Shown here piece after piece: positions 52,881 through 63,350 of a DNA stretch of 64,000 nt. Location: the NCBI RefSeq assembly GCF_050436995.1, contig NC_134766.1:6510001-6574000 (forward strand), given 5' to 3'. The position numbers and the translations under genes were made by a program. The DNA is from Anticarsia gemmatalis. Its lineage: Eukaryota; Arthropoda; Insecta; Lepidoptera; Erebidae. The notes beneath the pieces were generated by a model. That model saw only the letters and a list, made by a program, of their open reading frames with translations, had not been told where the DNA came from and did no database searches. How positions within the stretch are numbered: the first letter of the stretch is position 1; each line of letters begins with the position of its first letter.

Positions 52881-53765
52881 TATATTGTCTAGGCTGTTGG
52901 CCACACAATCCCCGCGAAGTTATTTGCTATGGAATATTGCAAAGGCGTTTTCTAACGACGACCGTAGTTCTCTATTAAACCCAGCATATTTTATTGTAAA
53001 GCATTAGAAAATACTCATTGGTTACAGTTAAAAAAAAACCACAACCGAACATTAAGATTGTCACTTTACGTGCTGGGGAGCATTTGCAGTCAGTAGTTAA
53101 CTATTTACAATGACCTTAGAAGCATACAGCTGACACGAAATGGAACCCAAGGCAATACATCAATGGCTTTTCGAAGTTATTACTTATCACAGTACTGAGT
53201 ACAGACAAAGTACTTGGCTCTACAAAATATTACATCTACAGTAGTATTCGTCTTATTATTCCGTAGTTGTTCAACTAGGGTACTAGACCGTAGGACGGAG
53301 TTAGATTAGGAATAACAACTAGATGACGTCACGGAGACGATCAATCTCTGATAGTTTCTTAGATTGAGACGGAACTTAAGTTTGTCATAGTAGCCAACAT
53401 GGGACGGCAATATGACTGGCAATGCAATATAGGCTGTTTCTTTCGCTCTTGATCACGCTCTTGATGGTTAATCAAATATCAAATTGTTTAAAGTCACTAG
53501 CTTACCCTCACACAGCTGAATGACTTCTTGATATTAAATTTTTAGAGTTTCTTTTGACTTGTTAAGATGTTTGCAAACTATTTTGTAAATTCGATATATT
53601 ATTTTGTTTGAGCAAAATAGCTTGTTCGTCCAACTGAATATAGTATTATAAGTGTACTCTGCGTTTTTTATACTATTTCAAGAATTTCGTCACATTTTAA
53701 AGTACTAGTTAGTAAGTACGGAACAAACGAATTTTCAACAAACATTTGTTCGCAATTCGTCTAGA
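52881..53765. other. intergenic DNA, nothing recognised
   Basis: No supported feature. Confidence 0.4.
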
Positions 53766-53866
53766 CCCACTTGGCCAGCGTAGTGGACTCAAGGCCTAAC
53801 CTCTCCCTCATTACGGGAGGAGACCCTTGCCCAGCAGTGGGACATTAATGGCTTTTTATTTATTGG
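53766..53866 (+). repeat. SINE/LINE tail, 'cccagcagtgggac' family
   Basis: 'ccacttggccagcgtagtgg', 'actcaaggcctaacctctcc', 'cattacgggaggagaccctt', 'gcccagcagtgggacattaa', then a TTTA tail. The best preserved copy in the window. Confidence 0.75.
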
Positions 53867-53929
53867 TTTCTCCTCTGATCCTAATCATCAGTATCAGCTC
53901 AATATAATCCATCAACACTATGTAATAAC

Positions 53930-54240
53930 ACAAGTCATGATCGCTTAACCTTTCTTCCAAACCATGTTGGAGTCGGCTTCCAGTTTCACCTGATGCAGCT
54001 GAATACCAGTATTTTACATGGAGCGACTGCTTATCTGACCTCCATAACCCTTCGATAAGACCGGTTGTCTGACTTTCAAGATTCTGACTACTGTTAACGA
54101 CTGTCAAAGATCTTGAAAATGACAGCCGGGACCCACAATATAACGTGCCTTCCGAAACACGGAGGAACTCGATATGTATGAGATGGTCACCTATCCACAG
54201 AACCACCCCGGCAAGCGTGGCTTAACCTCAGAGATCGATC
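53930..54240 (-). mobile_element. 5S rRNA-derived SINE, second family
   Basis: On the minus strand the head reads 'cgatctctgaggttaagcca', 'cgcttgccggggtggttctg', 'tggataggtgacca', again the 5S order (box A-like then box C-like). The body differs from the 4-kb family but shares 'tccgtgtttcggaaggcacg' and 'gtcccggctgtca'. It continues through 'agtcagacaaccggtctta' and 'cgactccaacatggtttgg'. Confidence 0.7.
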
Positions 54241-54420
54241 CGCGCGGCTGTTGTTGACTAAGCTATGTATTAACACAAGTATTTTGACTAAATAGTTAAA
54301 TACTGCTCTCACACGGTGTCGATCACATATACGTGAACAGGCAAATTCGTCAGTTAATGTATTCGCAGCGTATTCTGGCGTTATGTGGTCCTTCATTATA
54401 AAAGTGCGCGCCGGCAACCA

Positions 54421-54440
54421 TACATACATACATACATACA

Positions 54441-54472
<32 letters not shown>

Positions 54473-54558
54473 CTAACATATAGTGTATGTATGTGTGCGT
54501 GCGATGTGGAAGCTGTGTGTTAGTGTGTGTGTGTGTGTGTTCGTGTGTGTGTGTGTGT
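54421..54558 (+). repeat. (CATA)n and (GT)n microsatellites
   Basis: About 13 CATA units from 54420, then an interrupted (GT)n tract at 54520-54558. Frames through this stretch are artefacts of the repeats. Confidence 0.9.
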
Positions 54559-54689
54559 GGTATACAATATACGGGACGTACGATGTCGATGCGGCGTGCG
54601 GCCCGGCCGCGCCGCGCCTCCGGTGAATCATTGGGTAATGTGCTGCTACTTGGATTGTGTGGGGTTGATACTTGCATTTTTTTTTATAA

Positions 54690-54757
54690 ATTTTGATAGG
54701 GCGAAGTGGAGAAAGAGTGTAAGGAAGGCTGATCCTACTACCATATGGGATGAATAG
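54690..54757 (+). mobile_element. RTE-like LINE C-terminal scrap
   Basis: A short frame ending FDRAKWRKSVRKADPTTIWD and a stop resembles the extreme C-terminus of RTE-type ORF2 proteins. Only about 22 codons remain. Confidence 0.5.
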
Positions 54758-55078
54758 CCAGGAAGAGAGAGGGAGAGAGATAAGGTAACGATTGCCGATT
54801 GGGGTTTGCTTTGATGTTGCTAGCTTTGTTCTTGTTGATGATTTGCTTAACTCTTTGTGTTATATTTCAGTTGCAAGTTGGTTTTAACCTTATTTGTTGT
54901 TCAAAATTAGTACCTAACTAGTAGAGATTCCATGTGAGAGTATGTCTTACCATTAATTTCATTCACTCATCATTATCAATTTTAGACATACAACATTTCC
55001 ACACGCCGGGGAATAAAAAAATAATCTTGCTATGTTACAAAGCTTCTCAATTTTAAATTTCGCTAAATTGACTTGATA
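54758..55078. other. intergenic DNA, nothing recognised
   Basis: No supported feature apart from a short purine run near 54765. Confidence 0.4.
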
Positions 55079-55168
55079 GAATAGGGGATGAAAGTTTATA
55101 TGAAAATTCTGTCCTAAGTCGTGACGTCGTCCGTGGACTACGTGGACGACGTCGCGGACAAAAGCTAG
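55079..55168 (+). mobile_element. Helitron-like 3' end
   Basis: Ends 'gtcgcggacaaaagCTAG', the same type of end as the 14.48-kb element, preceded by the hairpin-forming 'gtcgtccgtgg...ccacgt..gacgac' region. Only the 3' part is clear. It abuts the next element after 2 bp. Confidence 0.5.
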
Positions 55169-55170
55169 TA

Positions 55171-55430
55171 TCCATACTAATATTATAAATGCGAAAGTAA
55201 CTCTGTCTGCCTGTCTGTCTCTCTGCTACTCAATCACGCTTAAACTACTGAACCAATTTGCATGAAATTTGGTATGGAGATATATTGATACCCGGGAAAG
55301 GACATAGGCTATATATCATCACGCTACGACCAAAAGGAGCAGAGTACCAGTAATTAATGTTACAAAAACGGGGAAAGATTTCACCCATTCTCTCTAATTG
55401 GACGCAAGCGAAGTTGCGCGGGTCAGCTAG
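55171..55430 (+). mobile_element. non-autonomous Helitron-like element with GTCT microsatellite
   Basis: Starts TC-CATACTAATATTATAAATG, with (GTCT)n and the end GGGTCAGCTAG plus hairpin. It is close to the 29.29-kb copy along its full length. Confidence 0.8.
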
Positions 55431-55491
55431 TAATAAATAAAAAGTCAAAAATATGTAAAGTATCAAGTAGGTGTAGTAGCAGTAGGTCGAC

Positions 55492-55585
55492 AGTGCGCGG
55501 TGAGTGGCGCTCGGGCGCGCGGCTGCTTTGTTCCCGGGCTGGCAGCCGACGCGCCGCGCTCCGCCCCGACGATACACAGGGCTGA
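55492..55585. promoter_or_regulatory. GC-rich island, possible promoter or 5' exon
   Basis: A dense CpG block ('gcgctcgggcgcgcggctgc', 'ccgacgcgccgcgctccgcc') with a donor-like GGTGAGT at 55498-55504. No repeat signature and no long frame. It could be a first exon of a gene that extends beyond what I can trace. Confidence 0.25.
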
Positions 55586-57241
55586 CACACACTATGTGAA
55601 GGAATAATAATTAATATTATTTTTAGGTGTGTTGTTATATTTTGCGAGTTTTGACTGTGGTCAGTTGGAGCAGAATTCTAATGACATTGTAGAGAAAAGT
55701 AAAAATTGTGTCGATTGATGTTAGTTTGAGTGTAATAAAAGATTGTCAATATCATTATATCTATGACAATGAATGATATCGGCAGCTGTAAACATGTAGA
55801 GAAGTCTTTACATTCGGATTTGAACACATACCAGCATTAACATTTATAGATACTGTGTCGCAAGAACTACTTACTATTTATCAGCTATAAGTACAAATAT
55901 AAGCATGAAATAAAAATTGCAAAAAGACTCAAAATAACAACTTGACAACACAGTAAGTGCTTCACGTGAGCTAACTCACCACAAACTTATAGACACCTTA
56001 TTATAATTTCATAGAAATTCTTAAAATATGTCATTCAGTAGAAATCATTACCTATTATGCCACGACCATTTATTATGTCATGCTTACCAAAACATGTCAA
56101 AAATATATATTATATTCAGCCATAGCGCAATACCAGCCCTACGTTGAACCGGGGCGGGCCGATAACAATATCGCTGAGTGCGCGCGTCGGGCTCGCGCCG
56201 AGTGTCCGCCGCCTAATTTACTCCCAGCGAGCGCTGCGGCCCTGGTACCAACGACACGCCAACACCCGCTTTCTTGCATTTTAATCATTTTTTACGTAGC
56301 AATGGCGGCCAGGCGAGCGAAGCGTCGAAAATAACACTAATTGGAAACTAGTGTGAATTCAAATGAGATGCAATTGTTATTGGAGCATTAACGTTTTGAG
56401 AAGAAATAAACGATAAAATGAAGTGTAAGCATAGCGTAAAGTTGTTGCCTTATATTTGCAGTTTCATTGATGAAGAATCAAGATCATACTGAAGACCTAT
56501 AGAGGCAATCCTGTTACCTAACTGTCATAGGCTTTGCTCAACGTTAAGCAAACATCATACTCTTGTATATTGTTTGTGCTAAGTTACTACACTCGGTACA
56601 GTGGAGCCCTACTCGTATACTTAAATGTGTTTTCGGGCAGAAAACATAATGTAGGGTGTTTTAGATAGATGTTAGCTGATTGTCAGACTAGCTACTACTA
56701 GTCATCAAAGTAATTCCTGTTTCTTGATTTTCATGCAACCTCTTGGGCTAATGGGAAATCTAGTTTAATTACGAACTAGCTAGCGTACCTCTCAGGATTT
56801 CGCAAGAAAAGACTTCCTGTGATAAAAAGTCGTACGTGTTAAGTACATGTTATAAACTATCTGGCTGCCAAATTCTGTGGCCATCCATCAGTACTTTAAC
56901 AAACATTCACACACCACCAATTACTATAGAAAACTGGATAGTTCAATAAAATAGCCTATTTAAGGCTCTAAAACATTATAAAAAGATTATCTAAAGTAAA
57001 AAAACACAGTTAATTTTACACTACAATAGAAATAGGTCCGCATTTGTCCATGTCCGAAGTCCGATAGGTTTATTTATCGTATTTCTCAAGTAGAACACGT
57101 ATGTCAAACGCGAACATCCACTGTGATGTATTCAGCCAATCTTGACTGCAATACACAATGCTACTGAAATATTGTTGGGCAAATATTTCATTTGTATTTC
57201 TTGAAAAAGTTTATGCTGAGATTGTTGAGTTAGCAATCGCC
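55586..57241. other. intergenic or intronic DNA
   Basis: A second GC-rich island is at 56147-56330. It ends in a very short frame (MAARRAKRRK, 56302-56334) with a good start context, which I do not call as a gene. Otherwise nothing is recognised. Confidence 0.35.
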
Positions 57242-57322
57242 AGTTAGGCCAGCGTGGTGGACTTTAGGCCTAACTCATTACGGGACCCTTGCCCAGCAGT
57301 GGGACAGTAATGGGTTAAATTA
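57242..57322 (+). repeat. SINE/LINE tail, 'cccagcagtgggac' family
   Basis: 'aggccagcgtggtggacttt', 'aggcctaactcattacggg', 'acccttgcccagcagtggga'. Slightly shortened relative to the 53.77-kb copy. Confidence 0.7.
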
Positions 57323-57369
57323 CTTATACAATTATACAATTATATTAAAAGTTTGAAATACACTCACTT

Positions 57370-57545
57370 TTCATAGAACATATAGTATTTTTGCTTTATT
57401 GTGAACGTTAACAAAATCCGGGCTCCTTTTGAGGGCATGCCAATAGAAAGAACCCAATAGCACTTTGACCGACTTAGGAATCGAACCCGAAATCTCGTGA
57501 CCGACAGTCGCACATTCTACTAATCGGACCTCAGAATTAACGTGT
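57370..57545 (-). mobile_element. tRNA-derived SINE
   Basis: On the minus strand: a box A-like 'tagtagaatgtgcgactgtc', then a box B-like 'gggttcgattcctaag', then 'gtcggtcaaagtgctattgg' and 'gttctttctattggcatgcc'. The tRNA-like head followed by an unrelated body is a SINE layout. It is not a functional tRNA, since no cloverleaf closes. Confidence 0.65.
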
Positions 57546-58194
57546 AGAATGTCCACTAAAATTAGGTAACACATATTTTTCGGATTTTATAGCGTTATAT
57601 TTTGTATTGAAATTAAAATCACACATTCTGTTCTGCATAATTAAAGACTAAAGCTAGATTTTATCATTATAATTAACATATTTATTAGTTATAACTAAAG
57701 AGTTAGTAAATCTAAACTTACTGAAAATCTGTGAAACTAATAAGCTGCGTTTGTAGGCGTAATTTTTTAATTAAAAGCCAAAGTAAGCCGCAAGCCGGTA
57801 TCCGGGCCAATGTTGCCCGGACGGAAATCATTTTTATTTGAGCCGGCTATAACCGTGTTACTATGTATTTAGGCGTTTAATTAGAAAATTAGACAAATAT
57901 AGCTAATATAGCTATGTTCTAGACCTGGTGCATTATTTTTGAATACTTAGATGATAAATTATACTACAAATGTTGATTTTTCAGCCTACCCCGGTGGGAA
58001 AAATACGTTTTATGTATGTAATTTTACAAATGCTATGTTGGAATCGAACTGATAACACTAATTTATAGGACGGCAGCCATTGGATTAATTTTAATTTATA
58101 ACAAAAACTTGAATACTTTCCAGATTTTATTCCTGAGACGGAATGACGGAACCTGAGAGGAATAAAATCTGGAATCACAAAGTACACATTTGAG

Positions 58195-58290
58195 ACCTCT
58201 CTATACATCAAACAAGAATCGAACCTAGATCACGGTGTAATTTACAATGACACGGCGACACTAACCTTTAACCGTTGCACACGCTACACA
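58195..58290 (-). mobile_element. diverged tRNA-like SINE head
   Basis: Minus strand: 'gcaacggttaaaggttagtg' followed by 'gatctaggttcgattcttg', a box B-like block. Part of the same pattern recurs at 58038-58085. Old and fragmentary. Confidence 0.4.
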
Positions 58291-60075
58291 CATGCCTAAA
58301 ATTAACTAGAAAATATTTAAAATTGATTCGTTTTAAACATATCAAAGGAGACTTTAATTTTCCATCGTAGAACTGATAGACGTGTCTTCAATAGCCTGTG
58401 TCTAGTCTATAGCAAAAGGCAGTGTAATCCGACCGTTACGGTCTCCTTATTAAATAACTACCTATAGTGCAGTTGCTGATATTTTCTATAGACATTTTAT
58501 AGGAAACTATACCTTTTAATGAGTTTAAGTCAAGTGTTGCAAAAATTCCGTGGAAATTGACATTTAGCTTTTAGCATTTAGCTAGGGATAAGTTCTTATT
58601 ATAAGGAGAGATTTTCGGTGCGTCAAACGGGTCTTTAGAGGTAGACTAAGGTTACTAAAGGTACTTACTATTTTCTATTATGGAACTTCTATGAATGAGT
58701 GTGTAAGAAGGGTTTAAAGATTACTATCAAAATTTTAGTAAGTTTATTTCTGCCTATCCCGCAATGGAACTAAAATAACAGCGTAATATCTGCATGAACC
58801 GTCATTGTTTCGTTGCGTTTGAAAACTGTACTGAAAGAATTGAAAAATATTTTTGTCGAAAAACGATGAAGAATTTTCGCGGACAATTTTTAACTTTTAC
58901 TTAACAAAATTACGATCAAGTACCAGGCGTCCAGGCAACTGTAAGAGTACTGAACTCGCTGAGTGCAGAAAAACTGTCGAGTGGCGAGATGAAATATATC
59001 TGGTCTACGGGCTTCCGCGTCAGATAAGCCGCGGGCCGAGTGGTGGTGACGGGGGGTGGGTGCGTCAGGGCCGGGGGGCGGGGGAGGCAGCGATCAAACC
59101 GCGGCGCGCGGCACTGGCTCGGCCAGTTAAGTAGGTGTCGATAGGGATGGGGTATTTTTTTTGGTTGTTTATCGATGAAAAGGACAATATTTTTTATTTT
59201 ATAATTTTCCGTATTGCTAACTTTTTTCTAATTGTTTTGATTTGTCGAGCAATTTCTTGAAATGTCCACAAATCAATTAAAATGTTAGTTGTAAATAAAA
59301 TAAACTATTTTTGTAAAATCGAACACTATAAAATGACCGCAAGATAGACCATAACGTGAAACTTAAGAAGGAACTCATTAATCATGCTTTCACGATTATG
59401 TCTAAAATTTTTATGCCTGCCTGTCCTATAGACCTGCATTTTCTTATAAAAACTCTAAGTGTCCAATCTAAGCTCAAAAGAGAGGGTCCCGCTTTTTCAT
59501 AAGAGGAAATTTTTAACCAGGACAAGTCCTTGGTTTCTAGCACACTCTTAAATACCTACATTTCTTAGTTTCGAAACACACGTTAACTATGCAGATAGCA
59601 CTGTTATCGATATAATAATAGTCAGTCGAAGTCATCCTGATTTAGAAAGTGCTAAAATATTAAATAGATAGACTTATCGATATCATCCTAGCCCATCACT
59701 ACTCGCCGGGTGTGGAGTGCGAGTGTCGTGAAGCGAACTACGAAAGGCCCGCATTAGCGACCGAGTCGATTGTATCAACGACGTACTAACCGTACCGGCG
59801 CAGATACCTAACACTCCTACACTGCTCCTTTGCGAACAGCTGATATAACTGAGAAAAATACTTGATCTGAAACTAGAATTTACCATTATAATGTATTCGT
59901 AAAAACGGTGGCACCGTTTTGGATGAAATTTGGGTGGAGGATAGTTGATTCGAGGAGCTTACATTTTATTTTTAATAATTAACCCATAGGTATGTGGCAA
60001 AATTAAAGGATGAACGACACACGCGTCCTAGTATGTAATAATAATGTGTAAGTTTGTTTTAATCAAAAACGACCA
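58291..60075. other. intergenic or intronic DNA with a G-rich island
   Basis: It contains a GC-rich block at 58985-59130, including G-runs at 59051-59087 that fit a G-quadruplex. A second moderately GC-rich block is at 59695-59800. No supported gene. Confidence 0.35.
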
Positions 60076-60203
60076 CTTACTGCCCCGTTTCTGAGAACAT
60101 TTAGCGGTAGTTTATCTATTCAATAGCGTTTTTTTTTTCTGATGAGTTTATACTTTGGTGAAGATAAACTACCGCTAAATGTTCCTTAAAAACCGGGGGT
60201 AAG
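60076..60203. mobile_element. palindromic MITE, 'ggtagtttatctattcaatagcg' family
   Basis: The ends of about 40 bp pair: 'cttactgccccgtttctgag', 'aacatttagcggtagtttat' on the left with 'ataaactaccgctaaatgtt', 'aaccgggggtaag' on the right. It is non-coding and the best preserved of the three copies. Confidence 0.8.
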
Positions 60204-60403
60204 CAGCTTTGGATGTGATTTGTAACATTATCTTATCAGATGGAATTTAGACATGTTAATACAAATACTGTTTCTTTATTAAGCACATCGGACATTTAGT
60301 TCTTTTATACACATCTACTTATAGCTATAGAAAAAAAAGAACAAGCGTGAAGTTTTTTCGAAACAATGAAATAATCATAAATATTCTAAGAAGATCCCTT
60401 CTA

Positions 60404-60560
60404 ATTAGCCACCCGTGGTGACGCGGAGGCGTATCGCCCCGCCTTCCGTCACGGGCCGTGGGTTACGTTCCCACACGAGGCAAATATTTGCATGTCCGAC
60501 TTCAACTGTATGTCCCAGCAGTGGGCGTCTATGTGGGATTGTAGAATTGTGTGGATATAA
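60404..60560 (+). mobile_element. tRNA-derived SINE
   Basis: 'attagccacccgtggtgacg' (box A-like), 'ccccgccttccgtcacggg', 'gtgggttacgttcccacacg' (box B-like), then 'aggcaaatatttgcatgt' and 'cccagcagtgggcgtctat'. This is the order of common lepidopteran tRNA-headed SINEs. Confidence 0.6.
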
Positions 60561-60706
60561 GTTGTGAACGAAATAGTATAAAATTAAATAATTTACATGT
60601 TGGATAAAAAATAATGGAAAACTTCTTATATTTTTCACGATTTTATTTAATATACATAGTTTTTCCTATTATTTATTGTATGAAGATTATCAAATAATGA
60701 CAAGCA

Positions 60707-60818
60707 TGACAAGATGTATGGATGTGAATGAGGCAAAGGAAGTTTGTAAGGATCGTACCAAGTGGCGTTCTTTGCTCTCTGCGTACCGCTATGTGGAAAA
60801 AGGCGTGATGTTGTATGT
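60707..60818 (+). repeat. dispersed retroposon 3' fragment
   Basis: 'gacaagatgtatggatgtg', 'aatgaggcaaaggaagtttg', 'gatcgtaccaagtgg', 'aaaaggcgtgatgttg'. Same family as 37.69 and 23.85 kb. Confidence 0.65.
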
Positions 60819-62924
60819 GTTATCAAATTACTAAAATATTAAGTTATTTTTTTGAACGAAGTCTTTTTCAACACGTCCTTATTTTACTGACTCTATCAAC
60901 TTTTGCAGTTTCTGCAGATCTAGTATCATTACATCACATTCCCGAACAAACTTATTTAGGAGGTGGATCACTTTTACTCGACCACTGCAACTATATGACG
61001 CCCTAGTAAATCGGGCTATGAAAGAACTAGCAATATGTCACTGACACGAACCGAGAGACGACAACCGGTGAACCACGCTCTTGAACCAATCATCTCATTT
61101 TATTCCATACTGTTAGAAAAAGACAGAAAATATTAAAAGGAAACCGCTCGAAATTCAGCTTCGTAGTTTGGCAAGAAAGCTTGGATGGACTTCCCGACGC
61201 ATATACGCGGTTTTCGAGTTTCTTTGGGAACAATATAACTAGGAGCGCATAAACGTAAAGAGGTAAAACTGTGTCGTTTGTGACACTTGGTTTAATCAGA
61301 CTCTGTATGACGTATGTTGCCTTGGTATAAGCGCAAGGCGGTTAAATCAAAACCGCGTAAGTCCGTCTACCCCGTTCACTTTGCTTGTCTCGAACGAAAT
61401 GTTTGTTTATTTTTGCGTTGTATGGGACTTTAATTACGAATTAACGTTTCTCTGTCTTATTTAGATATGTTCTACCAAAAAAACTGCGTTAAGATTTTGT
61501 TGGCTCTATTCTATCCCACAGCTGGGCTAATAATTTAATTAAGTGATGATAAATTTATCAATAATAGTATGTCAATATCAAAGGGATCTGATCATCAGAC
61601 TAATAAAGAAAGTAATTTTTAGACGTCTAAAGAGGTTTTGTAATCTATTTTATAATATTTGCACGTCTTATGATAATTAATTCAACTTAAAGTGATATCA
61701 TAGATAAACAGTATTGTCAGTTATTATGTATCACGTAACATTACGTATTGTATTTAATTAATGAATTACAGCACACGTATGGCCAACCCAACACAATGAA
61801 AATGTGTGTGCGTGTGTGCGCGAGCATTGCTTAGATCTGATTCGGATGCGGGTGAGTTTCATGAGTGAATGAAACAGTAGTGTTAGAAAGAGACAGGAAA
61901 GGGGCGTAACCGATTGGTACCGCCCTCCCGCAAGGCTTGGCGCGTACGCGCAATACCAATCGTGCAGCTACTGCGTAGTTATGATGTCTTGGTACTTTTG
62001 AGCAAGATAGTCACCAATTGGCAACGGAGACTGTTTCGTTTACAAAATTGTACGTACTCGCGGTTATCGACAGATGGGTGCTGCCTGAATTACTGTGACT
62101 TTTGGTTCAAGTTATTTCTTATTCTGTGTTTAGGAAAAGTAATAAATAATTATAAGATGAATGTATTTTAATATTATATTTATTTAAGACACGCCAGAAA
62201 ATTAATATTACACAAAATAAAACATTGCAAATGTAATCGACAAAGTTTCCTGAAAATTTAAGTTGCTGTCTATTTATTGTTCCTTACGCCATCTATGAAT
62301 TAAAGTCGGAACTAAACGATTTAACGTTCTGTTCAATATTCGTCGAACCTAATTATTATATCTCCTTTAATGTTATGGTAACCTAGTAGAAATTCGTTCA
62401 ATGAAGCAACATCGATTCTTCTTATTCAATCTAGTTGATCAATATGTAATTCAGTGTTTTTTTTCTGTTTGGCGTTTTTGGGTACTTTCATACTAAAATA
62501 ATTAATGAATCGTTGGTAATTAATTGCATTCAGTCTCAATCACAGTATATTTAAAACCAAACAAATGAATAGTTGTAACAGTAATTCGCAAGAAACTAGC
62601 GCAAATGCTTTTTAGAATGCCCTGAGACATAGTTCACCAAGAAAATTAAATTAGGGCTAGATCAATCGCTCGATCAAGCAAAATCAATAAAAAAAATAAT
62701 GATCCGAAATCATGGCTAACGTGTTCATCAAGTTCATAGGGCAGCATAAAAGCAAAGAATTATAAAGAATTTTGTTCAAACTTAACAGCCCAATGCCAGC
62801 AGTCAAACTTTTGGCAACTCCCAACTTATTACAAATCACAATAGTTATAAGAAAGTATTCCTTAAAATTACACGGATAAGAGCTAAAATTGAATGGGGCG
62901 CCTATTTGAAAGGAGGAGGCAATA
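60819..62924. other. intergenic or intronic DNA
   Basis: No supported gene. There is a short (TG)n stretch near 61801-61822. The 85-codon frame at 61914-62171 matches nothing I recognise. Confidence 0.35.
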
Positions 62925-63300
62925 AGTATGCGCGCGCGCCGCTGCTGGTGGTCTTGCCGCCTTTGTGGCTCTTCATATTTTATGTGCGCCTAGTAACATG
63001 CGCACATTTCGCGCAAGAGTGCGGGCTCGTGCGCACCAGTTTCGTGCCCGATGCGCGCGCAGCACAAACGTTGCTAATTACAAAACGCATTATATCCATC
63101 CTAACAATGATAAAAAAACGACTTTGTAATAAGAGACTTAAAGTAAAAAATTGTATGGCTAGTTTGTATGAAATGTTGAGAACATGTCAAAGCGAATTTG
63201 TTTAGAAGTGCGCGCGCGCGTCGATCGCCGCGGCATTTAATGTTGAACGCGCGCCGCTCGATCTGTGTCTGTCAGTTCGGACTCAGGATGGCGGGTGACT
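62925..63300 (+). promoter_or_regulatory. GC-rich promoter-like region with Inr and short ATG frame
   Basis: Two CpG-rich blocks (62925-63070 and 63209-63265) lead to TCAGTT at 63272, an arthropod initiator consensus. An ATG 16 bp downstream (63288) opens MAGDSDANDELYYNLFRKRE and then a stop. The codon choice in the first ten codons is GC-rich and looks coding, but no clear donor extends it. It could be the start of a gene running right, or a 5' UTR. Inference only. Confidence 0.3.
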
Positions 63301-63350
63301 CCGACGCGAATGATGAGCTTTATTATAATTTATTTAGAAAAAGGGAATAA

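Noticed and set aside
54187..54757. Open frames through the (CATA)n and (GT)n tracts
   Set aside because: Their length comes from the microsatellites having no stop codons; there is no protein-like composition.
56302..56334. Ten-codon frame MAARRAKRRK with a strong start context
   Set aside because: Too short to support as a gene; kept only as part of the GC-rich island note.
57370..60560. tRNA genes at the box A and box B matches
   Set aside because: The sequences do not fold into full cloverleafs and run into shared SINE bodies.
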